In this document: positions 35,055 to 45,438 of the stretch, piece by piece
Position numbering within the stretch: the first letter of the stretch is position 1
Layout: the number at the start of each line of letters is the position of its first letter
Assembly: GCF_000687475.1 (NCBI RefSeq)
Contig: NC_057322.1
Span: forward strand, 2,232,001 to 2,296,000
Direction: 5' to 3'
DNA: 64,000 nucleotides
From: Ustilaginoidea virens
Lineage: Eukaryota > Ascomycota > Sordariomycetes > Hypocreales > Clavicipitaceae
Made by a program: the position numbers and the translations under genes
Notes under the pieces: model-generated
Databases searched by the model: none
The model's input: the letters and a program-made list of their open reading frames with translations, nothing else
Told to the model about the DNA's origin: nothing

Positions 35055-35285
35055 TGTTATTATACAATGCTGCTACATGCCTAGGGAGTAAGGAGAATAA
35101 TATTACGACTCGCTCGGCAATCGCTGAATTCCGGCTTGGTGGTGTCCTCTGTCACCTCGGTACAATAACGCTGGTCCTTTAGAGCTACACTATCTCCACC
35201 GTATGTATATACTTGAGTACTGTGGCTCAGGTGCTGACATCGCTATCGTTATCCATAATATCATGCTTTCCGGCGCATTCTGACA
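35055..35285 (+). repeat. Solo LTR, diverged copia family
   Basis: About 231 bp from TGTTATTATAC to GGCGCATTCTGACA. Its middle keeps GGTCCTTTAGAGCTACACTA, a damaged form of the TTAGGGGCTACCCC block, and the right end matches the family. It lies between paralogs A and B. The left end is less certain than the right. Confidence 0.6.
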
Positions 35286-35814
35286 CATACTTCATTTCTA
35301 GTGTCGGTACAGAGCATATGGAGCACATACAGGGCCGGCCTCAGTAAGGCAGGCTTACTCGGCCCAAAATAAAGCAAGTACCTACACATATATTTCTCTG
35401 TATAAAGTACACCTTTTAACATGATATAAATTCAGTATGTTTTTTTCCTAACAGGGGTACGTAAGTGCAGTGTGACAAAAATGAAGGGTTCTTGATTCGT
35501 AGAATTAGGCGTGGGAAGATGCCTGCTTCTGCTTTGAGCCTAAACTATTCAGCATGGATAGATGCGTTGCTGCATTGATGAGGCCAATCTAATATCGTTT
35601 TCCATCTGCGTTCCGATTTCTAACACGGTCCTACTTTCGGAAGTTGGGCCTGATACAGCGGCGTGGTCACTGATGACGCCTTGTTCTTTGTAGCAATGGC
35701 ATTAAAAAAGAGAGTAGCTGTTAGAACTATATAAGTTATCCTTGCCGCCTCGCATAAAGCTACCTTGGGTGTTCCTGGCTACATTTCTTTTCTCCCACAC
35801 CTTTTTTCGTCAAG
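35286..35814 (+). promoter_or_regulatory. Upstream region of paralog B
   Basis: ACTATATAAGTTATC near 35727 is a good TATA box about 85 bp before the ATG. It is followed by CCTTGCCGCCT and GTTCCTGGCT, which recur upstream of paralog A. A CT-rich leader precedes the ATG. No gene seen in the rest. Confidence 0.55.
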
Positions 35815-36618
35815 ATGCTACCAATACTCTTCTTTCTCTCGTCTATAGCCTCCGCAGGTCTTGCGCACCGCATCAACCCCATGTCTTCTACTCGCAATGT
35901 AGCTGCAGAAAATCATGCTCTTCATCGGCCTAGATCTATTCCCAACCTTACTTTCGAACGGTTCCTCGCGGAAGTTAGCCTTACACGCAAACAAACAAGT
36001 CCGGCGCTCCATACGCGCGCAGATGATGATGATCTTGATGTTTATGCGGGAGAAATTCGTAACCCTCCTGCAACTAACAGGCTGATCCAAGAGTACCACA
36101 GGCATTGCAAGAAAGCTGTTGGCCAAGGTTACCGTTCTTTTCGTGGCTCCTGCCACAAAAGGCTGGCTGAAACAGCCAGAATAATTTATTGCGCCAGACC
36201 AGCGTCAAACGATCCATTAAGAGGGGCACCTAGTCGGGTTATGCATTGCCCCAATGGCACGGTATGCACTACTTTAGAGGGGTATAACTATCTAGGACAT
36301 CACGTACAATGGCCGACGTGTTCTGTTAAGGTTAAAGTCGATAAGCCAACAGTGAGAGTAGATAAGCACCCAAAAGCTGATTTCTCTGCGGACTTTTGGG
36401 CTGACGAAGTTCTCTCTCCGGGAACGAGGGACGCTTATGTGCAAATGGGGCAGCAACTACTAGGTGGACAAGGGTCAGGGTCAGGTCACTGGGCATACTT
36501 TGACGATATGGCTGGCAATTCAGGTTGGGGATATTCCTGGGCATGTTTGAATTGCCCGCCTGGCGTTATCCATATTCAATCTCATGTCAAAGCGGTGGCA
36601 TATGGCTATCTGTTGTAG
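35815..36618 (+). CDS. Secreted protein, paralog B of a local family
   Basis: A single exon of 267 aa. The signal peptide is MLPILFFLSSIASAGLAH. Conserved with paralog A: HRPRSIPNLTFERFLAEVS, SPALHTR, EIRNPPATNRLIQEYHRHC, MHCPNGTVC, YNYLGHHV, FWADEVLSPGT, GGQGSGSGHWAYFDDMAG and the end CLNCPPGV...VAYGYLL. A negatively charged DDDDLDV stretch lies after the Thr/Arg-rich spacer, where a short propeptide could end. Eight cysteines match those of paralog A. There is a clear TATA box about 85 bp upstream. I know no named domain for this family. It reads away from paralog A and toward the decayed copy at 36897. Confidence 0.82.
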   Translation: MLPILFFLSSIASAGLAHRINPMSSTRNVAAENHALHRPRSIPNLTFERFLAEVSLTRKQTSPALHTRADDDDLDVYAGEIRNPPATNRLIQEYHRHCKKAVGQGYRSFRGSCHKRLAETARIIYCARPASNDPLRGAPSRVMHCPNGTVCTTLEGYNYLGHHVQWPTCSVKVKVDKPTVRVDKHPKADFSADFWADEVLSPGTRDAYVQMGQQLLGGQGSGSGHWAYFDDMAGNSGWGYSWACLNCPPGVIHIQSHVKAVAYGYLL

Positions 36619-36896
36619 TAATGGCGTTGGTGACAATGCTCTATCATGAGTCATGTTCAAACTCAATTACATCAATTCCTGTGCGGCTTTTTTCCCTCTC
36701 TATAACACTTTTGGTTATCTGCAAATTATATAAGATTACCGATTCTTTACTACTATAACTGACGCCTAGAAGCCAATCTATCACAAAATACCACATGATC
36801 CTCCTCAATGCCACCTTGCCACCGATGTCGCATCAAACCATTCCAATTTTTCAAGATAACCCTTGGCCACCCCCCTGTTCTTTTTCGTAACTCAAG

Positions 36897-37664
36897 ACGC
36901 TACCATTACTCCTCTTTTTTTCCGTTATAATATCTGCAGCCCTTGCGTATCATACTAACCATTTGCGTAAAGCTCAAAACGTTTCTGCTACAGTAAACAG
37001 GGCTATTCATCGCGCTAGACCTTGCTCTTCACGAGTTTCTCGTCGAAGTAAGTTGAAGACGCAAACTAACAAGTCTGGCGCTCTGCAACCGTCATGAAAA
37101 TCATAATGGTATTTTCGGAGAACAGACTGATGACTCTTGCAACTAATTTCAAGCTTGGGGATATTTACGAGACTTGCCGTGAGCTTGGCAAAGGTTTGCG
37201 TGGTCTAGGGGGCGCCGGCGACAGTAATCATCCATCAGTGAGGAGAATTTAGTGCGCCATCCATCATACAGAGACATTAAGAAGTCCACCTTGCAGGACT
37301 GTACACAGTCCCGAGGACCAGCTATGCGGTACTATGGACGCATTTAGGCTTAGGTCATGTAAAGCAACCTGCTTCGACCAGTTTGAAGTCGATGAGCCAA
37401 CGGCGAATACGGACTCGCCCAAAGATACTAAATACCAGGGGCACTGTTGGGCCGACCTGGAACGATAAACGCTTCGTGCGAATGACGTTGAATTTAAAGA
37501 TACGGGGCGACAACGGAGTTCGTCGCACCACGTGGCCTACCCGGCCCGCTCTCATGACACGGCTGGCAGGTCGGGTTGGGGACGTACCTGGGCGTGTCTT
37601 CACGCCGGGCTTGATGATAGTTCGTTCCGAGGTGCGTGCGTTAGAGCAAAGCTACGTATTATAG
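36897..37664 (+). pseudogene. Decayed third copy of the secreted-protein family
   Basis: The DNA follows paralog B from its start to its end. At 36897 CTCAAGACGCTACC replaces CGTCAAGATGCTACC, so the start codon ATG has become ACG. The signal-peptide region (TTACTCCTCTTTTTTTCCG), the CATCGCGCTAGACC block and GAAGTAAG...ACTAACAAGTCTGGCGCTCT are still alignable. The end keeps GGTTGGGGACGTACCTGGGC and a terminal TAG at 37662-37664. Frameshifts and many substitutions interrupt the middle, so no frame covers it. It lies about 280 bp downstream of paralog B in the same direction, as from tandem duplication. Confidence 0.8.
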
Positions 37665-37930
37665 CAGCTTATCGAATAACTGCACTGTAGATAGATATTT
37701 CACGTCTCGAAAGGCTGTCTCTTATAAATGTTTCCGAGCTATTCCTTGGGCAGTGCCGAGGTTCTAGAAATGTCGGGGGCAGGCATGTGGCGAGTTAGGG
37801 CGCGGCAGAATAGAAAGTCAAGGGAACGTCTCTATGGTAAAAGCACAACGGTCTTTTACATGACGAGGTATACACATGCAGCTCCGCGCACAACGCCATG
37901 TTACCTAATATACATGTTGCAGATACTACG

Positions 37931-39735
37931 TCATGACGTCCCGGGCATATTCATCCCCAGCTCGTACACCTCTCCGCCGCGTGGCCCCGAACCGTCACCT
38001 CCGTACCCGCGAACAGCATACTGCGCACCGACCTGGTGCTCCGATGAGGCACTCGTCGGATGCTGCGGTCCTCCACCCTGTAGCTCGGCTCTACCCCAGC
38101 ATTGCTCCGGCGGCAATTCCGCCGGCAACAAAGTAGCATTCGGGTACAGTTCCGGTCTCGGCATATGGGATGGCGTCGACAGCTCGGGAATTGACGCGTC
38201 CACGCTTGGATACGGATGCTTGCTCAAGGTATCAAGCTCTTCCGTCCGTGAGATCTGCTCTTCCTTTGCAGTTCTCTGGTTCCGGCGTCGGAAGAAGAAG
38301 AAGAGCCCGGCCGCCGCGACAACCGCCACGATTGCCCCCAGCACGCTGGCCACAATCACGCCGGTTTTGTTCGTCCCACCAGTGTTTCCATTGCCACCAT
38401 TTCCTCCGGCGCTGTCGCCTGTTTGAGAGGCAAGGGGCGCGCTGGGCTGAGTTCGGGACGGCACGCCCGTCGCTCCCGTCTGGGAAACGGACTCGGACAC
38501 TGTTGCAACCACTTTATTTTCGGCCGCGCTGCAGTAGTACTCCCACACGCTTATAGCCGACGTCACGTCGTCGATGGCAGTGCTAGAGCAGTACCCTTTA
38601 ACCTGCGAGGTGAGCGAGCTGGAGACCTTGCCGCGCATGCCGGATTTAAGGCAGGCGCACGAGGCGAGGGCTTGAGGTCCGGAGGCGCAATTCCATGCCG
38701 TTTGCTTTGTACGTCAGCCACTCGCGTTGCATGGTTGGAATGGCTGCATGCGTAAAGAGAACTAACATCTAGGACGGCGGAGGAGACGGCGCTTTGAGCG
38801 CACGATCGGAGGGCTTTGTACTGAGGCAGCGCCGTGATGTAGTACGACACTGGGCAAAACTGTCAGCCACAATTCCCACCCTACCTTTCCCTTCTCTCCT
38901 TGTTGATTTGCGAAAGAAAAAGTACAAGCGCAAAGGCTTCAAATGCAGCATACCATCTCCTGGGGGACCCTGAGGCGCAGCAAAGGAGGTTGTCCCGCTG
39001 TTCATCGCACAGTACTCGTTGTAAAAGGCCTGAGCGGCAGTGACGTCTTGGTCGTTTGTGCACGATAGTCGCACGGATTTACTCAGTGTTTCGCTGATGC
39101 CCTTGGCTCGATGGCTGTTGCACACGCAGGGGGCGAACAAGCTCGCGTCTTTGGGGCACTTGTCGGCCATCTGGAGCCAAAGTCAGCGAAACTTGGCATT
39201 GTTGGAAACCCTTGGCACGAAGGCGTACATCGGCCATGACGGCGTACGACAGCGCCGACTGTGCGCAATGGGGCAGGTAGGACATTTGCGACAGCTCCGT
39301 GATGTACGCATTGACTACGTTGCTGGGCTTCGGAAACGTAATCGCTTCGTCGAGGCTGCAGTACCTGGCCATGACGACCGAAGCACTCCACGTATCGCTC
39401 GTTCCGGCGCCTGTTCCGCACGTCGACGATAGATCCGCGTTGATGTTGTTCGTGACTTGCTTGAACTCGTTGGAATTGGAGCAAATGCATGTTTGAAGAG
39501 CGGTCTGGCTGTCGCCGCATCGGGACGAGTATGTTTCAATGAAGACGCCGTACGACACGGCGTAGGAGGCGCATGGTGCCTATGAAGCCTTGGTTAATCA
39601 GTCCAGGTAGGAAACAAGGCTGAGACGTACCAAAGACGTGAAGATCTCTAGGTCCGTCACATATACGATGCTGGCGGGCTGCACCGACACTGCGAGAATG
39701 GCAAGCCATAGCGTCGGTACGCGGAGCAATGGCAT
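37931..39735 (-). CDS. Cell-surface protein with three six-cysteine modules and a TM helix
   Basis: Five exons: 39735-39631, 39579-39229, 39170-38954, 38849-38767 and 38704-37931, giving 509 aa; the four introns (51, 58, 104 and 62 bp) all keep frame. The signal peptide starts MPLLRVPTLWLAILAVSVQP. Three modules follow, each with the pattern C, about 16-20 residues, C, 9-10 residues, C-x-C, about 20-25 residues, C, then YC. They contain TCICSNSN, PCVCNSH and SCACLKS. Modules 1 and 2 are linked by NAYITELSQMSYLPHCAQSA; modules 2 and 3 by SYYITALPQYKALRSCAQSA. A Gly/Asn/Thr spacer leads to a TM segment (GVIVASVLGAIVAVVAAAGL) and RRR stop-transfer, then a Pro-rich cytoplasmic tail. It resembles CFEM proteins in cysteine density but lacks their eight-cysteine spacing. 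Role unknown; a surface sensor or adhesin is possible. Confidence 0.78.
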
Positions 39736-42700
39736 TTTTTCGGCGATGCCAGTCTAGGGGGGGAAGGTCTGGTGGAGAGAAGAAAGCGATCATTCAAGCC
39801 ATCGAGTTGAATACTCGGTGCATACGTCCGTAGGCTCGCCGCTTATGTTCCTGAGCCGCTAATGGAACCATGTCGACAAGGGTGGTTCGTTCAGCTGCCC
39901 CAGCTAAGGGGACGCTTTCCAATGCCATTCGTTGGCTTTGCCGGGGTATCGGGCCTCTCCCTGGGCAGTTGGACCGTTGGAGGCTTGGAGCTTGGCAGTT
40001 GAGGGCTATGTTCTTATTGGGCTCAGTTTGATGCTCTGCTTGAACAGCCTTTGTGCCCTTTGTTGTGCGCTGTTTGACTAGCCGAGCAGTTTGCTGGCCG
40101 GCCCTATGAGTCAGCAGCAGCCTCACATATCCCTCCCCTCTTCTAGATAGCTTAGATAGTCATCATTGTCTTCCTTTTCCAGCATTATTGTATTGCTGCA
40201 TTTCACAGGTAGGTGGGGGCGCGAGAAAGACCAGATTTGGAAGGTTCTGGGGGTAATTGATGGCTTTTCAGAAATGGAGCGGCGACACAATGAAGCTATT
40301 TCAATGCGACTCTGTCTCTTGCATCCCGGAACCCGCGTGGCATACCTCAGACAGCCATGTCGGGATGTGGAGTTCGCGTCTCGGCTGAAGCCGAATTTAC
40401 GCTTATCAAGCGTCAACTGTCGCATCGCATTGACCGACCCTAATACTACCGAGTACACATGTACCCTTTGTCGGCGGGGACCTCTGACGCGAGTTTCAAA
40501 AACCGCTCTAAAAGCGGAAAGCCCGTCTTGGGAGCATCCTGCTTTAATCGGAGTCCAGCATCATGTAATCAAGCATGACCGATCTTTATACTCTGTAATG
40601 CATAAGCATCCATTGCGGCCTTTGACCTAATGTATCCGGCTGAAGCCTAATAAAACATACGGCTACCTGATTACAACCAGTGAGATGAGAATATCAGTTC
40701 TCGTCTGCTGATGCCACTTTCCATCGATTTGTTCTACGCATCCGAGACTGACCCTTACCAGCTCGCACGCATCTTTTTTACTGATTTTCTCTGTACAGCA
40801 AGCGCTTACACCTAAGGTCATCGTCAGCATGACCTCCAGGACGGCCTCAACGAAAGATACATAGCAGCAGGTGCATCCCTTTCATTCGAAGCCCTGCTGC
40901 GGTTCTGCAAGATTATGCAAGAGATGTGTGGGACAAGACTTTCGCTGCGTGTCTGACCAGATGGCGTGCAGACTACACACAGTGGCCCTTGGATAGCGCT
41001 CGACTAAAGCTTGCTGGATAAGAGAAGACTTCAGCGGCCGAGGTGCCTCTGATGGCAAGGGTGCGAGCTTGTCTAAATCCTTGCTTGATATCGTCCGTGT
41101 CTGCGACCGGGTCATGTATTTTAATTAACCCCCGGATGTTTCTCCCCCCCCCCCCCCCCCAATCCTGCCATCCGAATCTACTGCTGAATGACGCGGCGAC
41201 AATCATGCCAATCTTGCACTTCATTTGCGTCTTGGATCCTGCTGCTCCCAATGTCACAGATTCATGCTCGCCTGCCATGCTGAGAAAGTGCCGTCTTTCA
41301 CGTACTGGGCATCAACAAATCTGCTCAACGTCTGCAACTTCTGAAATAATTTGCCCATCTTATCGTCAGCTCGGTCAAGAACCTTTGTTGAAAGCAGACC
41401 ATGAGAAGCCAGACACCTGACCCTTTCCCATGAAGCTGCTCACTTAACTGGCCACTTTTGCCACAGCAACCGTGGCTGCGCTCTCTTTCGACGAGGTAGA
41501 TGGGCTGCAAAGGCTGTCATTGTCGACGACGGCAGGCAAGACATTCGTCTCTTAAAACCGGGCACTCTTCTGGACCCGTACAGAAAGTGCAGGTTACCAA
41601 TAATTATACTCGTTCTCGTTCTCTTGGCCTCATCTTTCCCATATAGTGCTAACAAAAAATCAGACTCTTCGTCAACTTCTGTTCGCAGGCCTCTATAAGA
41701 GAGTCTCCTTTGCAAACATACAGAACGCCTCGTTGAAGCACATGGCCGCCAGAAAATCCATCGAAATCACGTTCGACGTCGCAACGAGGTATGACCTGAT
41801 CCGGCGCCAAGGTCGACATTGACTCCATTAGATCGCTGTCCTCCGCCGCTGGCAGCGGGGAAGAAAATCACCGGCACGGTCCCATTTCACTCCAATGTAA
41901 TCCTCATGCATGTCGATGGCTCCGCAGCCGCTCGTGATGGCGCTACTTTGACCGCCGCCAACGTAAAGCGATCCAGAGTAACTGCAGCGGGAACAGGTCT
42001 CTCCGCCGTCAAAACCGCTCGTAGGAACTGTGCCCGGCTGGTATTAGGCGCCGAAAAAAAGGGCTTCTTCGGGCGTTGCCCAGAAAATGGACGAGTATTT
42101 CAAGGCTCCTAATCACCAGACTCGGCAAACTGTAGCAGATGTGTTCAGCAGAGTCGAGCGGGAATGCTCCGATTCAAGGCGTTGTCGATTCAGGGTACGG
42201 CGATGCTGGTAACCGGGGCCTTTCTGCTAAATAGGGGGCGGATAATTCTCATGCATTTTCGCTTTTTGTCAACATGCAAAGTGACTCATACCATGGAATC
42301 TAGGGAAAATCTCTCTTTGTGGCTTCATCCATCTGACACGGCGTCCTTTCAGCAACCGCCACAGGGCGAATGTTCCTGTCCCTCCCAAGAAAGAGCGAGG
42401 CCTTTGACTGCTCCGCACCCCACAAGCCCCACAAGCCCCACAATGGGGGAAATGCCAGGGCCATAGAGCCTCCTCTGACAAAGAATTCTAAGCCTTTGAC
42501 CTTTGTCGGTTCTTCAACTCCTACTCGGCTGGGGAAGCCATTCGCTTGCACTCGATTGTCAACTTTACGCCCCTTTTCCAAGCGGTTGGAAGCGGTTGGC
42601 AATGCATATGCACAGACCTGATTTTGGGTTCCTGCTACAACGTCTGGAACGGGCACATTTTTTTTAATTTGTGGTGGCAGTGGGGACATGACTGGAAACT

Positions 42701-45438
42701 CGGTCGCTCAATGAGCCACCTGTGACTACGGGACCGCCAGTGGCTTCCACCAGAAAGCGGGCCAGAGTTTTGCGTACCGTCCCGTCGTGGGGATTGAAAA
42801 TGACGGTCGTGGCAACGTCGAGCGACTCCTGATGAAAGCCGCTTCGATAACTTGGATTCTGCTACTTGGAAACCTCCGTTTCGCTGCTCCTGACGACTGG
42901 GCCTCCGGCCCGCAAACGGTTGAAGGATCGCTAGTGATTTGTTGACGGGCATCGAGCCACGGAACGTGCTTGAAGCAGGCACACTCGGCAGACTTGGAAT
43001 ATGGGTGGGTGTGTGTTTAATGCATGCTTGATCCAGCAAGCATGACCATCTCGAGACTACCTGTGACCGTGGCCCCATCGATGCAATGTGTTTCTGGCTG
43101 GCGGGCAATATCTGGTATGTGTTCGGCGCTTGGGATTGATGATTGCACCCGCGCCTGAAACGATGAAAGGCGTCAAATTGCTCCGTACGATGGACGGCCA
43201 GGCGCTATAGCGTGCCTCTTGGACGGCGATGTGGGGCGGCGATGGGACGGAACATGAATGGGTCGAGAGTTCGAATTAGCGCAGGAAGCCGGCCAGGGGC
43301 CAGTGTCAGCGAAGCAGCCAAGCTTCAGCTTCACTTCCATGACGGCAGAGTCCAGAGTCGCAGACAGCCCGTCCTCGCGTGACCTCGCGAAACCGACAAG
43401 GGCAGGGGCCGAACACGACGAGTTATGACATGACATGGCAAGGCGGGGCAGGGCAAATGCAAGTGGGGGCCGTATCCCGCCCTTGATGCCTGGCACCCAG
43501 GCGCGACAAAAGTCCGCATCGCCTCGGAGTACTCCATAGCCCGTACCAGGTCAACAGTCCTGTCAAACGTGTCGAGTAATTCGTTGGAAAATCGTGTAAA
43601 ACACGGAGCCCTCGGACGTTGTTGAGCGAGTCCTGGATGCAGATTTACTTACTCCGTATTGTCGCGTGAGTGCTTGGCCGCCCATGTATGGTAGCTCCAT
43701 GCCCCAGGGTGTCTCGTTATCAACCACTCAGCGTGGGCCTTCATGCCAACAATGATTACGGGGCAGGCTAGCGCTTGCTCTGGCAAGTGCTGAAAACCTC
43801 CATCACTTCCTGACCTACCTTACTACTACTAGTACAGGACCCACAGACTTCTGAGTACGGACTACCTAGCCTAAGGTAGGGGGAGCTCCTTTTCAGGACC
43901 GTACCCCCTTCCACCCATTTCCCCTTTCCCCTTCGCGCCCACCCCCCTTCCCCCCTACCCTCCCTCCCCGGGACGGGCAGGTATTGATGCAAGCCGTCCA
44001 GTCAACGAATCGCACCGTCTCAAACCCTGTATGTACGTACCCAGGTACCTACACACGATGAAAGTATCGCATCATAGATGGGGAATACTAGGACAAGGCT
44101 TTGAACAGTGGCTTCGACAAGCGGTAGTAACTGCTTCTGTGATGCAGCACACTCAGCTCATGTTTCACTGCAGGACGGGCTGCCAGGGGGGCTGAGCAAT
44201 CCGTTTATTCCCTGATGAGACGCATAGGCTCGTATTCGATGCATCAAACAGCTTGTGTGGGGAAGTGCCAAAGCCGCACGTCCCAGCATTAGCTCCGACA
44301 AAGATGCAACTGGCCAACTCCACTGCGCCCCCCCCCGTAGTCATCAATTAATACCAGCTATTTGCGCCGCTAAACAAGGCGGATTGGCTGACTGTAGCGG
44401 ACCGAAACGCCAAACAGACGGGGGAACGGTGTCATCACCGGTGCGCGTACCAGACAAGGTGATGCAGACTTGAAATACATCTTTTATGGTCGCGGTAATG
44501 AATGGACAGTTATCGGCCGTCTGCTTTGGGCCTGCGACTTGTGGCGTTTTGGTGCCAGCGTTCGGAGTACGGAGTACTCCGTACACCTTGATCCAACCGA
44601 AAGGTCTGCCGGCACAAGCGACTGCTCACTTTTACTATTATTTGCAGCGACCCAGGCGGGTAGGGGCGTGTGGCTGCGGCTGACTCGCTCTCTGGTCGCT
44701 TCACCAGCCAGAAGAGGAAGATGGGCACGCGATCCCGGGCGCCTCCTTTGCGCCAGACTCCCCCCACCCAGACTCCCACCCGCTGCGTACTGTACCAGCC
44801 TGTAACCGCCGCCCGTTGCTTTTCTCGCGCGGCCTGGCTTTGCTTTACCCAGTACTCCGTTCTCCGTACGTCTTTGGCTTTACCGAGTACGTACAATACT
44901 AGCCTCATGCTCCCCTCCGCCACTAGGTAGTTGACAGGACCCCCTCCCTAGAACGCCCGTGGTGAGCCCAAGCCCTGCTGCTGATTCGTCGCTGTCGCCT
45001 GGTCCGTCCATTTGCGCCCCTGCAAGAACAAAAAGCAAGAAATTCTGGTCCGTGGTCCGTGGTTCGTGGCCCGCGGTCCGTGTACACATGTAACCAACTT
45101 CTCCGTCCCAGACTGGAGGTAGGGAGTGTTCTCTGTACTGTGTACAGAGTACTCCGTACGGAGTAGCTGCTTCTGCTGCTTCTTGTCCGCCACTCTGCAG
45201 CAACCAGGCCCTTGAATAAATATCGGCGCCAAGTTCAGACGTTCGCGTCGGCGTCTTCGTCTGACCGGTTCCTGATTTCCTGCCCACGTGCCCCCTCGGA
45301 CATCTCCTTCTTTTCCCTTGATCGACTACTTTGCTGCGGCTTCTTCGCCAACAACAAGCCCGGCCATTGCGATTCTCGAAGAGTGGAAAGCCCTGTCGTG
45401 GCGGGCCTTGGCTCGATGCTGACCAACACTGGTCCATA
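39736..45438. other. Long gene-poor interval
   Basis: About 5.7 kb without a gene I can support. It holds a poly-C run (about 41144-41160), a CCCCACAAG short repeat near 42420, a C-rich/CT-rich stretch near 43900-43975, and several GTACTCCGTAC-type palindromes between 44567 and 45165. Minus-strand DNA at about 41870-42060 reads protein-like for about 60 codons (TSGFDGGETCSRCSYSG), but no family is known and no gene model could be closed. Confidence 0.45.
44567..44584. repeat. Perfect 18-bp palindrome GTACGGAGTACTCCGTAC
   Basis: The 18 bp are their own reverse complement. Variants occur at 45149-45165 (GTACTCCGTACGGAGTA), 24735-24747 (GTACGGAGTACTC) and 21047 (TACGGAGTA). Others lie near 44852, 44865, 58252, 58539, 59477, 59614 and 61802, all outside genes. 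It may be a transcription-factor site or a small dispersed repeat. Confidence 0.75.

Noticed and set aside
41815..42120. Minus-strand stretch with several cysteines (GETCSRCSYSGSLYVGGG).
   Set aside because: Stops on both sides, no consistent start or splice sites and no known family.
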